A stretch of DNA of 64,000 bases from Nocardioides sp. LHD-245. Lineage in GTDB: Bacteria; Actinomycetota; Actinomycetes; Propionibacteriales; Nocardioidaceae. The notes beneath the pieces were generated by a model. That model was given only the letters and a program-made list of their open reading frames with translations. It had not been told where the DNA came from and did not search any database. The position numbers were made by a program, and so were the translations under genes. Where the stretch lies: assembly GCF_030929495.1 (NCBI RefSeq), contig NZ_JAVFWN010000002.1:434001-498000 (forward strand), in the 5' to 3' direction. This document shows, piece after piece, positions 51,551-60,049 of this stretch (position 1 is the stretch's first letter; each line of letters opens with the position of its first letter).

Positions 51551-53116
51551 TCAGTCCTCGATCGCGATGCTCAGCTGGGTCGCGGCCCACGGCCGGATCT
51601 CGCGCTTGAGTACCTTCGCATTGGCGTTGCGGGGCAACGGCTCGCTGCGCACCAGCGTCCAGCGCGGGCGCTTGTAGGACGCCAGCCTGCCCTCGCAGGC
51701 CGCCGCGACCGAGGCGGGATCGAAGTCGGGATCGCTGGTCACCACCACCGCCACCGGTGTCTCTCCGAACCGCTCGTGCGGCACGCCGACCACGGCGACC
51801 TCGGTGACCCCGGGAAGACGGACGACGAGATCCTCGATCTCCTGGGGATACACGTTGAGGCCGCCCGAGATGATCATGTCCTTGGTGCGGCCCACGACCG
51901 TGATGTAGCCGTCCTCGTCCAGCTCGACCAGGTCACCGGTGTGCAGCCAGCCGTCGCGGAACGCCTCGGCGGTCTGCTCGGGCCGGTTGTGGTAGCCCTT
52001 CATCGAGGCCGGCGAGCGCAGCAGCAGCTCGCCGCGGCCCGAGAACCGGATCTCGCCGTCGGCGTCGCGCACCGCCGTGTCGGCGTGGGGCATCGCCCGG
52101 CCCGCGGAGCCCTCGTGGGCGGCGACCTCCTCGGGGCGCAGCACGGTGGTGATGGTGGGGAACTCCGAGAGGCCGAACCCCTGGCACACCGCCACGCCCG
52201 GCATCTCGGCCTGGCACTTCTCGATCACCGCCCGCGGCACCGGCTCGGTGCCCGTGATGACCCAGACCAGCGGGCTGGCCGAGAGGCGGGCCATCAGGTC
52301 CGGGCGGGTGACCAGGTCGCGCAGCAGGCTGGGCACGAGCATGATGTGGGTGATGCCGTGGTCGACGATGAAGTCGGTGACCGACTCCATCGAGGCCGAG
52401 CCGGTGCGGCGGATCTGGGAGAAGCCGCCGATCCAGGCCAGGGCGAGCACCAGGTTGTGGAACCCGGCCGCCCACGAGAAGGACGCGATGACGCCGTACC
52501 GCACGTCGGGGGTCAGGCCCAGGCCGGGCAGCTGGCCGAACGAGTTCCACAGCACGCTGTCATGCGTGTGCACGGCGGCCTTCGGGAGCCCCGTGGTGCC
52601 GGAGCTGTAGTAGAGGATGAGGGTGTCGCCGAGGTCGGGCTCCCGGTGGTCCGGAGGCGGCCAGGCGCCGCCCTTGCGGACCGTCTCGTACCGCTCCGCC
52701 CCGCGCGGCCCGGGATCGATGTCGTCGACGGTGATCAGCAGCTCGAAGTCGTGGTCGATGTCGGCGAGGCCGGCCTGCGCGATCTCGTCCGCGATCATGA
52801 AGCGCGCCTCGCTGTCGCGGCACATGTGGTCGATCTCGGGCCCGGTGAGCAGCACGTTGACCGGGACGCAGACCGCGCCCAGCGCCGCGAGGCCGAACAG
52901 CACCTCCACCCACTCCAGCCGGTTCCCCATCATGACCGCGACCCGGTCGCCCGGCCTGACGCCGGCGGCACTGAGGCCCGCGGCGACGTCCAGGGACCGG
53001 TCGCGCATCTCGCGGAACGTGACCAGCTCGCCCTCGAACCCGAAGGCGGGCCGGTCGGCGTAGTGCGACCTCGCCGACCGGTCGAGGACACCGAACAGGT
53101 TGCGTGCCAGGGTCAT
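51551..53116 (-). CDS. Acyl-CoA ligase (AMP-forming, FadD type)
   Basis: A 521-residue adenylate-forming ligase. It has YYSSGTTGLPKAAVHTH (P-loop), GFGLSEFPT, HTGDLVELDEDGYITVVGRT, IISGGLNVYPQEIED and a C-terminal lysine in NANAKVLKREIR. It activates a carboxylic acid to its CoA ester. It differs from the benzoate-ligase-like enzyme at 32303, so two acids may be activated in the pathway. The ATG follows AGGAGAACC. Confidence 0.92.
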   Translation of the reverse strand: MTLARNLFGVLDRSARSHYADRPAFGFEGELVTFREMRDRSLDVAAGLSAAGVRPGDRVAVMMGNRLEWVEVLFGLAALGAVCVPVNVLLTGPEIDHMCRDSEARFMIADEIAQAGLADIDHDFELLITVDDIDPGPRGAERYETVRKGGAWPPPDHREPDLGDTLILYYSSGTTGLPKAAVHTHDSVLWNSFGQLPGLGLTPDVRYGVIASFSWAAGFHNLVLALAWIGGFSQIRRTGSASMESVTDFIVDHGITHIMLVPSLLRDLVTRPDLMARLSASPLVWVITGTEPVPRAVIEKCQAEMPGVAVCQGFGLSEFPTITTVLRPEEVAAHEGSAGRAMPHADTAVRDADGEIRFSGRGELLLRSPASMKGYHNRPEQTAEAFRDGWLHTGDLVELDEDGYITVVGRTKDMIISGGLNVYPQEIEDLVVRLPGVTEVAVVGVPHERFGETPVAVVVTSDPDFDPASVAAACEGRLASYKRPRWTLVRSEPLPRNANAKVLKREIRPWAATQLSIAIED

Positions 53117-53161
53117 GTGGTTCTCCTTCGCCGGCGCCCGGGGGGCGCGAGAGGACGACGC

Positions 53162-53620
53162 TCAGTCGAGCGCGTAGACGTCGTAGCGGGCGGCGTGGCT
53201 GCTCAGGTCGGCCTCTCCGATCGCCACCGCCTGGATCTCGTTGAGCCAGGCGTAGCGCTCGTCGCCGGTCTGGAACCGGGGCGCCCCCCGGAGCCGCAGC
53301 ACGCCGGTGGGGTCGCGCCGCAGCAGTCCGTTGTAGAAGTAGAGGACCGTCGCATCGTCGTCGGTCACGAACGCCGCCCGCACGTCGATCTCCCAGATGC
53401 CGTCGCGGCGAACGGTCACCCAGTCGGACGTGAGCCCCCGCACCATCCGTCCCGAGACGCGCGGCCCGGCCACGGTGCCCTCGGTGACGCCGGCGACGAC
53501 GCGGGTGCCGTGGGGCCCGCCCTCGGCCAGGGCCGAGAACTCGCCGTCGTGGGTGGCCTCGACGCGGAACAGCAGCGTCGCCGCCAGCCGGACGCCGCCG
53601 GTGTCCGCCGGTCCGCTCAC
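53162..53620 (-). CDS. DUF3237 (UPF0311) family protein
   Basis: A 152-residue protein. The text FRVEATHDGEFSALAEGGPH, then GPRVSGRMVRGLTSDWVTVR and YFYNGLLRRDP, follows the DUF3237 family, a single beta-barrel-like domain of unknown function that recurs in aromatic and terpenoid catabolic clusters. The GTG at 53620 overlaps the kinase stop (GTGA); an in-frame start at 53632 is also possible. The placement between a kinase and a ligase suggests a role on a pathway intermediate. Confidence 0.8.
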   Translation of the reverse strand: MSGPADTGGVRLAATLLFRVEATHDGEFSALAEGGPHGTRVVAGVTEGTVAGPRVSGRMVRGLTSDWVTVRRDGIWEIDVRAAFVTDDDATVLYFYNGLLRRDPTGVLRLRGAPRFQTGDERYAWLNEIQAVAIGEADLSSHAARYDVYALD

Positions 53621-54684
53621 CGCAGCCCCCACACGCCGAGCAGGTCGTGGTCGATCGCGGCGGTGAAGACCCGCTTGCCGGCCTCCTCCATCACCGGCGC
53701 CGGTCCGTTGTCACGGGGCAGGGCGCCGTAGGAGGCGATGGCATGCGCCATCTGCCGGCGGTACGACGTCCACATCTCGTCGAGCTCGGGTGCCGGCCCA
53801 CCGGCGGCCCGGAGCGCGTCGCGATAGGTCTGCACGAGGTCCCGCTCGTGCTCGCGGCGCTGGTCGACGTCGAGCGAGGTGACGATGATCCACGCCATGT
53901 CGTGGGAGTAGGTCCCGGCGAAGCAGAGCTGCCAGTCGAGGATGCCCGGCCGGCCGTCGGCCTCGTAGAAGAGGTTGCCGCCGTGGGGATCGCCGTGGAC
54001 GAACGTGTGCGGCTGCGCGTCGCACCACCCCCACAGCCGGTCCAGGGCCGTCAGGGCGTTCTGCGCGGAGCCGATCGCCTCGACGAGGAGGTCCCCGTTG
54101 GCCCAGTCCACGAGCACGTCCCAGTGCGACGGCCGGAAGCAGTACTTGAGGAAGGTCCGTTGCGGCTGCTCCCATCCGGCCAACCGCGCCAACCGCGGCG
54201 ATCCCCACCAGGCGGCGTGCATCGGCGCGATGGCCTCCAGCACGTTCGCCACGTGGTCGGCGGTGACCGGGAGCATGTTCTGGCCGAAGGTGACGCCACG
54301 GGCGAGCAGGTCCTCGAGGACGAGGATCCCCTGTGGCGCGTCGTCGGTCGCCGCGAAGTACACCGTGGGGATGTTCAGGGCGACCTCGGGCGCGATCTCG
54401 TTGTAGAACCGCACCTCCTGCTGCAGCGCCATCCACACCCGCTTGCGCCAGGTGTCGTCGAAGCCGCCCTTCACGTGGACGCTGGCGGGCCCGACCGGGC
54501 CGCCGGGGGCGTAGGACAGGTGGAGGCGCGCCGACGCCGCGGTCCCGAAGAACTCGCGGTCCCGGCGTACCTCGGTCACCTCGATGCCCGGGAAGGAGCT
54601 CGCCAGCGCACCGGTCAGCCAGGCCGGCGTCACCTCGTCGAGCGAGAGGGGGAGCGGGGTCGTCGCCGAAGCGATCTGGGTCAT
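53617..54684 (-). CDS. APH/EcKinase-like phosphotransferase
   Basis: A 355-residue kinase-fold protein with the catalytic loop TFVHGDPHGGNLFYEADGRP and metal motif GILDWQLCFAGTYSHDMAW. This is the third APH-type kinase of the region and belongs to the ecdysteroid-kinase-like branch, whose members phosphorylate hydroxyls on steroids or other small molecules. The start codon lies eight bases from the dioxygenase stop. Its stop overlaps the DUF3237 start. Confidence 0.85.
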   Translation of the reverse strand: MTQIASATTPLPLSLDEVTPAWLTGALASSFPGIEVTEVRRDREFFGTAASARLHLSYAPGGPVGPASVHVKGGFDDTWRKRVWMALQQEVRFYNEIAPEVALNIPTVYFAATDDAPQGILVLEDLLARGVTFGQNMLPVTADHVANVLEAIAPMHAAWWGSPRLARLAGWEQPQRTFLKYCFRPSHWDVLVDWANGDLLVEAIGSAQNALTALDRLWGWCDAQPHTFVHGDPHGGNLFYEADGRPGILDWQLCFAGTYSHDMAWIIVTSLDVDQRREHERDLVQTYRDALRAAGGPAPELDEMWTSYRRQMAHAIASYGALPRDNGPAPVMEEAGKRVFTAAIDHDLLGVWGLR

Positions 54685-54691
54685 GGCCGCC

Positions 54692-55759
54692 TCACTTGAA
54701 GACCGCGAAGGTCTTGTTGGAGTTGAACACCTCGGTCACCACGAAGTCGCTCCACTCGAGCGTCATGCCGAGCTCCTGCATCGCCCCGAGGAGGCAGTAC
54801 CAGTTGAGCATCTCGTGCTGGCCGGCCTCGACGATGTCGCGCGAGGTGACCTCGAGCCAGGCCTCGTAGTCGCCGGCGACCATGGCGTCGTAGAGGACCT
54901 GGTCGGCCTCGGTGTCGGGGCGCAGGTGCCAGAGCCGGTCGACCAGGAACGCGTGCGACCAGCTGGAGGACGCCACGAGGGCGACCCGCTTGCCGCTCTC
55001 GCGCACGCTGCGCCCGACGGCGCGGCCCAGCTCGAAGCAGCGCCGCGGCGAGGGGCCCGGCGGGTCGAGTCGCTCGCCCTTGTTGATCTCGGCGAAGCGG
55101 GCCAGGCCGCCGCGCCGGGCGATGACGTGCTCGCCGTAGCAGTTCACGGCGACCGGGACGATCGGGTAGGGGAACTGCTTCCCGATGTGGTCCCAGTCCA
55201 AGAAGATCTGGGTGTTCGCGAACGCGTGCGGGAAGTGGATGTGCTCGCGCGGCTGGTAGGAGTAGGCGCAGTCCACGTCGTCGTTGATGACGTCGGTGAC
55301 CAGCGCCTTGGCGAACTCCGGAGCGCCGCGCATCGTGAAGGTCTGTCCCTCCCGGGGGGCACCCCAGGCGTTCGGGATCTTCATGATGTCCAGCACGGCG
55401 AACGGGTCGATCTCGGTGTCCTCGTAGGCGAGCACGCAGAACGACGGGATGACCTCCTCACGGAAGTTCTCGTACTGGTCGTCGCCCCACACGATCACGA
55501 CCTCGGGCTCGAAGGCGTCCAGCTCGGCACGGCACTTGGCGATGCCGGCGAGCAGCTGGGCGCGGTGCCCCGCCGCGGCCGCGGTGCCCTGGTCCTCACC
55601 CCACTCCCGCTGGGCCAGCTCGGACCAGTTGCGGGGATCCTTGGCCTCGTCGGGGATGTCGGGATCGGTCAGCGTGAACTTCAGCAGGTTGGCCATATGG
55701 GAGTCAGCGCCCGCGAGCAGCGGGTAGTGCGTGATCCCCAGGCCGAGCACCTCAGCCAT
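54692..55759 (-). CDS. Class III extradiol ring-cleavage dioxygenase (LigB fold)
   Basis: A 355-residue LigB-type enzyme with GITHYPLLAGADSH (metal His), VVIVWGDDQYENFREEVI, IPVAVNCYGEH-type central strand (text VPVAVNCYGEHV), and a late SWSHAFLVDRLWHL histidine. Class III enzymes use Fe(II) to open catecholic or related rings next to a hydroxyl. The start MAEVLGLG follows GGAGACC. It lies beside an MCP-hydrolase-like gene, so the pair should open a ring and cut the product. Confidence 0.88.
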   Translation of the reverse strand: MAEVLGLGITHYPLLAGADSHMANLLKFTLTDPDIPDEAKDPRNWSELAQREWGEDQGTAAAAGHRAQLLAGIAKCRAELDAFEPEVVIVWGDDQYENFREEVIPSFCVLAYEDTEIDPFAVLDIMKIPNAWGAPREGQTFTMRGAPEFAKALVTDVINDDVDCAYSYQPREHIHFPHAFANTQIFLDWDHIGKQFPYPIVPVAVNCYGEHVIARRGGLARFAEINKGERLDPPGPSPRRCFELGRAVGRSVRESGKRVALVASSSWSHAFLVDRLWHLRPDTEADQVLYDAMVAGDYEAWLEVTSRDIVEAGQHEMLNWYCLLGAMQELGMTLEWSDFVVTEVFNSNKTFAVFK

Positions 55760-55790
55760 GGTGGGTCTCCTCTCCTTCTCGGATCCGCGC

Positions 55791-56762
55791 TCAGACCTGC
55801 TCGACGAGGTCCGGGTTCTCCGGCCGCAGCTTGGAGACGCCGGCGGCGTCGGCGGTACGGCGCGAGACCTTGCCGTCCCGGAAGAACTCCAGGAACACCG
55901 GGTTGAACAGGTCGGGGCGATCGGTCTGGCCCTGGTGGCCGCACTCGGTGGGGTAGAAGAACTGCACCTTCGGCAGCACCTTCTCCTGCTCGTAGCCCCA
56001 CTCGACGGGGGTGAGGACGTCCTCGGTTCCGTAGAGGTAGATCCCGGGGATGTCGAGCTTGTCGAGGCGGCCCTTGGTCGAGAGCCGGGCCTCGATGTTG
56101 TGGTCCTCCCACGGGATGATCCGGCCGTACTGGAGCAGCGAGGGCCAGAACGACGCATGGCCTGCCTTGCCCCGCTCGGCCGCCTGGTAGCGCATCTCGA
56201 TGAGGTCGTCGCTGATGGCTTCCCCGCGGTAGATGATCGCCTCCATCATCCGGCGCATGCCGTCGCGGGTGCCGTCGTACTGGGTCAGCTGGACCTTGGC
56301 CGGGGGCTTGAGCCCCTCGGGCACCACGTCGCCGATGTCGCCGGCGATCAGCGCGAAGCTGATGACCCGCTCCGGGTGGGCGACCAGGTAGTTGGTGGTG
56401 TTCATGCAGCCCATCGAGTTGCCGGCGATGTGGAAGCGGTCCAGGCATAGCGCCGAGGTGAACTCGTGGATGAAGTCGACGAAGTCGGCGATGGAGCGGG
56501 GACGGTGCTCCTCGCGAGGGTCCGAGAGGCCGAAGGCGGGCATGTCGGGGCAGTAGACGCGGAAGCCGTTCTCGGCGAGGAAGGGCGCCATGAAGCGCCA
56601 GCCTGCGGTGCCCGACGAGCCCGGGAGGCCACCGTGGAGCAGCAGCACCGCGGGCCCGGTGGTGCCCGAGGTCATGTAGTGGGCCTTGGCCCCGCTGGGG
56701 AGCTGCACCCAGCGGCTGAGCATGCCGGGGACCTCGATGATGCCTTCTTCTGTCAGAGCCAT
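55791..56762 (-). CDS. Alpha/beta hydrolase, meta-cleavage product hydrolase-like
   Basis: A 323-residue alpha/beta hydrolase. The oxyanion motif is LLHGGLPGSSGTAGWRF, the nucleophile is in HIAGNSMGCMNTTNY (GNSMG, the form used by BphD/MhpC-type C-C hydrolases), the acid in GTEDVLTPVEWG and the His in ECGHQGQ. It probably hydrolyses the ring-fission product made by the dioxygenase gene next to it. The ATG follows GGGAGAC and the two genes are 31 bases apart. Confidence 0.88.
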   Translation of the reverse strand: MALTEEGIIEVPGMLSRWVQLPSGAKAHYMTSGTTGPAVLLLHGGLPGSSGTAGWRFMAPFLAENGFRVYCPDMPAFGLSDPREEHRPRSIADFVDFIHEFTSALCLDRFHIAGNSMGCMNTTNYLVAHPERVISFALIAGDIGDVVPEGLKPPAKVQLTQYDGTRDGMRRMMEAIIYRGEAISDDLIEMRYQAAERGKAGHASFWPSLLQYGRIIPWEDHNIEARLSTKGRLDKLDIPGIYLYGTEDVLTPVEWGYEQEKVLPKVQFFYPTECGHQGQTDRPDLFNPVFLEFFRDGKVSRRTADAAGVSKLRPENPDLVEQV

Positions 56763-56822
56763 GTCTGTCTCCCTGTCGTGGTTGATCGGGTGGGAAGGGG
56801 TCGGTGCGGTGGCGGTGGCGTC

Positions 56823-58025
56823 TCAGACGCCGGCGGGAACGAGGTCCAGGTCGGCCCAGACCGAGCCCGCGGTGATCGCCTTGCGGCACTTCATGAGCAG
56901 CCGGGGGTCGTCGACGACGACCGCGCCGACGAGCTCGCCAACGGTGCCGACGTAGGCGGCCACCAGGTCGCCTCCGGAGAGGGTGCCCGCGACGTGGGCG
57001 AGCGACCCGGTCGCCGGGCGACCGACGATCTGGATGCGGTGGCCGTACTGGTCCGACCAGACGTAGGGCACGGTCGGGGTGGGGGCTGCCGCGCCGGTCA
57101 CGGCGGCCGCGATGATCGCGGCGTGGTCGTTGGCGTTCGTCCAGTGCTCGATGCGTAGGTCGTAGCCGTAGTGGGGGTGCGGCCAGCGGGCGACGTCCCC
57201 GGCGGCGTAGATGCCCTCCGCGCCGACCACGGTCAGGTCCGCCCCGCACTCGACGCCGTCGGAGATCGGCAGACCGGAGGAGTCCAGCCAGCCGGTGGCC
57301 GGGGTGGCACCGATGCCGACCACGACCAGATCGGCGGGCAGCCGGCGGCCGTCGTTCAGCACGACCGCGCGGACCGCGTCCTCGCCCTCGAGGTGGGCGA
57401 CGCCGACACCGGTGACCAGCTCGTTGCCCGCGGCCGCGTGGACCTCGGCGAGGCGGGCGCCGACCTCGGCGCCGAGCAGGTGGGACAGCGGCACGTTCTG
57501 GGCCTCGACGAGGGTGACCTGGACGCCGTGGCGGCAGGCCGCGGCGGCGAACTCCGCGCCGATGAAGCCGGCGCCGATCACGACCACCCGCCCGGCGGTG
57601 GCCAGGCCCGTTCGCAGAGCGGCGGCATCCTCGGCGTTGCGCAGCGTGTGGACACCCGCGAGCCGATCCGCCCCGGGCAGGGTCCGCGGGGTCACGCCGG
57701 TGGCGATGACGAGCCGGTCGAAGGCGATGGCCTCGCCGGCGTCCGTGGTCACCGTGCGCGCGGACACGTCGAGCTCGCTCGCGCGCACCCCGAGCCGGAG
57801 GTCGACGCGGAGGTCGGCCAGCTGCTCGTCGGTGAGCAGCGGGACCGGCGCCGGGTCGCCGTCGGGAAGGATCATCTCCTTGGACAGCGGCGGCTTGTCG
57901 TACGGCGCGTACGACTCCTCGCCCAGCAGGGTGATGGGGCCGTCGTACCCCTTCATGCGCAGGGCCTGCGCCGTCCGCACGCCTGCCACCGAGGCGCCCA
58001 CGATCAGGAGAGTCACGCGTGCCAC
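56823..58025 (-). CDS. Ferredoxin reductase (FAD/NAD, oxygenase type)
   Basis: A 400-residue flavoprotein with the FAD site LLIVGASVAGVRTAQALR, PYDKPPLSKE, the NAD site VVVIGAGFIGAEFAAAA, and the GIYAAGDVARWPHP motif. It is the class of reductase that passes NADH electrons to Rieske ferredoxins of dioxygenases (BphA4/HcaD type). The GTG at 58025 is chosen; GTG 58016 is possible. An IclR-type dyad lies 34 bases upstream. Its ferredoxin partner is probably the gene at 58117. Confidence 0.9.
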   Translation of the reverse strand: MARVTLLIVGASVAGVRTAQALRMKGYDGPITLLGEESYAPYDKPPLSKEMILPDGDPAPVPLLTDEQLADLRVDLRLGVRASELDVSARTVTTDAGEAIAFDRLVIATGVTPRTLPGADRLAGVHTLRNAEDAAALRTGLATAGRVVVIGAGFIGAEFAAAACRHGVQVTLVEAQNVPLSHLLGAEVGARLAEVHAAAGNELVTGVGVAHLEGEDAVRAVVLNDGRRLPADLVVVGIGATPATGWLDSSGLPISDGVECGADLTVVGAEGIYAAGDVARWPHPHYGYDLRIEHWTNANDHAAIIAAAVTGAAAPTPTVPYVWSDQYGHRIQIVGRPATGSLAHVAGTLSGGDLVAAYVGTVGELVGAVVVDDPRLLMKCRKAITAGSVWADLDLVPAGV

Positions 58026-58058
58026 ACTCGCCGTTCGCCGAGGCCCTCACAACGGGGA

Positions 58059-58075
58059 GTGCCAACGGCTGGAAC
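58059..58075. promoter_or_regulatory. IclR-type operator upstream of the reductase operon
   Basis: GTGCCAACGGCTGGAAC differs from the best copy (46106-46122) at two positions. It lies 34 bases ahead of the ferredoxin reductase start. Confidence 0.6.
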
Positions 58076-58116
58076 CGGGTGCCGGGTCGCTCCGGGCGCG
58101 AGCCCTCAGCCTGCCG

Positions 58117-58434
58117 TCACGCCGACACGACGTAGACGCCGTCGCCCTCGATCTCCACCCGGTAGGTGGCCAGCGCGATGGTGGCGGGCAGGCATAGCGG
58201 AGCGCCGGTGCCGAGGTCGAAGCGCGCCATGTGGAGCGGGCAGACCAGCTCGTTGCCCTCGATCTCACCCTCCTCGCCCAGCGAGAACTCCTCGTGGGTG
58301 CAGGTGTCGGCGGTCGCGAAGAACTCCCCCGACTCCACCCGGTGCAGCGCGATGCCGGGATCCGTGCCCTCGACGATCATCGACGTCCCGGGCTGGAGGT
58401 CGTCCACCGCGCACGCGAAGTGGCGCTCGCTCAA
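58117..58434 (-). CDS. Rieske-type ferredoxin
   Basis: A 105-residue soluble [2Fe-2S] protein. Ligands are in DTCTHEEFSLGEE (Cys-x-His) and LVCPLHMARFDLGTG (Cys-x-x-His). It is a NAH-type oxygenase ferredoxin and the natural partner of the reductase just downstream. The TTG start has GGAAG six bases upstream; no better start exists in frame. A second, less similar Rieske ferredoxin is encoded at 27512. Confidence 0.88.
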   Translation of the reverse strand: MSERHFACAVDDLQPGTSMIVEGTDPGIALHRVESGEFFATADTCTHEEFSLGEEGEIEGNELVCPLHMARFDLGTGAPLCLPATIALATYRVEIEGDGVYVVSA

Positions 58435-58532
58435 CTGATGCTTCCTTCCGCTGTCTCGAGCCCGGTCGTCCGGGCCCGGCCGTCACCGCAGTGCCGAGTC
58501 TCCCCGTGGCCCCGGCGTTCTCCCCACGCAGG

Positions 58533-58549
58533 GTTTCAGCCGCTGGAAT
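58533..58549. promoter_or_regulatory. IclR-type operator upstream of the ferredoxin gene
   Basis: GTTTCAGCCGCTGGAAT has 17-base spacing and TTTCA/TGGAA arms. It lies 99 bases before the TTG start at 58434. Confidence 0.5.
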
Positions 58550-58573
58550 CCCGCTCCGCGCTCCGGCGTGCCT

Positions 58574-58607
58574 GCGGCCCGGCCACCGGGGAGGGTGACC
58601 GGGCCGC
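58574..58607 (-). terminator. Terminator of the Liv transporter operon
   Basis: A nine-base GCGGCCCGG/CCGGGCCGC stem (58574-58582 and 58599-58607) with an inner CACC/GGTG helix lies 23 bases after the binding-protein stop on the minus strand. Confidence 0.65.
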
Positions 58608-58629
58608 GCGCCGGGCGGAGGCCCGCCGG

Positions 58630-59955
58630 CTACTTCTGGGTGAGCTCGCCCTCGAAGTCGTAGAGCTTGCCCTGCTGGAAGCCGCCCTCGGCGACCGACC
58701 AGCTGTTCAGCTCGCCGGCCTCGATCGGCGCGACATCGGACAGCCCGCTGGTGGTGAAGTCGATGCCGTCGGCGACCATGTCGGGGTGGAAGTCCAGGTT
58801 GCGGGCCGCCACGATGAGGCCGAGCTTGCTGAGCCCGAGATCCGACGCCGCGGCCTGCTTGGCCGCCTCCACGAACATCTGACCGTAGACGTAGCCGCTG
58901 TAAGCGGTGGTGTTGGTCAGGTCGACCCCGCCGCCGTACTCCTTCAGCACGTCCCTGACCCGCTGGACGCCGGCGTCGTCCGCGAAGCGCGGCGAGCCCA
59001 CGTCCTTGTAGGTCTGCAGGGTGAGCACGCCGTCGGCGGCACCGCCGGCGGCGCCGAAGTAGGTCGAGGAGGAGCAGTTGGTGGTCATGTAGATCACCGG
59101 CTCCCAGCCCTGGTTGGCGGCCTCGGTCATGATCGAGATGCACTGCGCACCGGTCGGCGCGGCGAAGAGCACCTCGGCCCCGCTGTTGCGCATCGTGGTC
59201 ACGGCCGAGGACGGCGCCGCCGCATCGGCGGCGTCGATGGTCTCCTTGTCGACGATCGTGCTCTTGGAGCCGGTCTCCTCGAGCCAGTGGTCGATCTGCT
59301 CGGCGTAGTCCTTGCCGGACTCGGTGTTGCCGATGAACGTCGCGATCTTGGCGCCCTCGGGGAAGCGCTCGTTGACGTCCTCGACCCACACCCGGGCGTC
59401 GAGGCTGAACGGCACCGCGCCGGAGACGACCTCGGGATAGGCGGGGTCGAGGACCGTCCCGCCGCCGCCCGGGAGGCCGATGCCCGGCAGGCACTCCTCG
59501 CGGAGCAGGTCGCGGATCGCGAGGACGCCGGCCGTGCCGGTCACGCCGCTGAAGCCGACGACGCCGTCCTTCTGGACCAGCTCGCGGGCGGCCACCAGCG
59601 TCTTGTCCGGCTGGAACTGGTCGTCCTTGAGGATGAGCTCGAACTTGGTCGGCAGATCGGCCTCGGCGTTGGCCTCCTCGAAGGCCGACTTCACGCCCGG
59701 GCCGAGCACGGCGAAGGCCGCCGCCGGGCCGCCGGTGAGGGGAAGGGTCAGGCCGACCTTGGCGGTGTCCCCGAGCGGGTCGGTCATATCGGCCGGGCAG
59801 TCGTCGAGGTCGATGCCGAGCGCCTCGGCGGCCTCGACCGCCGCGTCGCTCGCCGAGGACCCGCTGCCGCTGTCGTCGCCGGGCGCACCGCAGCTGGCGA
59901 ACGTCAGCGCCGCGACCGCCACGGCCAGCGTCAGCTTGCTTGATCTCTTGGTCAT
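58630..59955 (-). CDS. Branched-chain-type ABC substrate-binding lipoprotein
   Basis: A 441-residue exported protein of the LivK/Peripla_BP_6 family. The signal peptide ends with the lipobox LTFASCGAP. KVGLTLPLTGGPAAAFAVLG follows, then DDQFQPDKTLVAARELVQKD, typical of binding proteins for amino acids, urea or aromatic acids. The ATG at 59955 has AAGGAAC upstream. It is the last gene of the five-gene transporter operon, after the two ATPases and two permeases. Such systems in catabolic clusters commonly import the pathway substrate. Confidence 0.9.
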   Translation of the reverse strand: MTKRSSKLTLAVAVAALTFASCGAPGDDSGSGSSASDAAVEAAEALGIDLDDCPADMTDPLGDTAKVGLTLPLTGGPAAAFAVLGPGVKSAFEEANAEADLPTKFELILKDDQFQPDKTLVAARELVQKDGVVGFSGVTGTAGVLAIRDLLREECLPGIGLPGGGGTVLDPAYPEVVSGAVPFSLDARVWVEDVNERFPEGAKIATFIGNTESGKDYAEQIDHWLEETGSKSTIVDKETIDAADAAAPSSAVTTMRNSGAEVLFAAPTGAQCISIMTEAANQGWEPVIYMTTNCSSSTYFGAAGGAADGVLTLQTYKDVGSPRFADDAGVQRVRDVLKEYGGGVDLTNTTAYSGYVYGQMFVEAAKQAAASDLGLSKLGLIVAARNLDFHPDMVADGIDFTTSGLSDVAPIEAGELNSWSVAEGGFQQGKLYDFEGELTQK

Positions 59956-60049
59956 GACTCGTTCCTTCTTTGTGCTTCTCGGGGACGGGCGTCCGCGACG
60001 CCGCCCGGGCATCGGCGTCGTGGGTGAGGAGGGGAGGGCGGAGAGGGTC

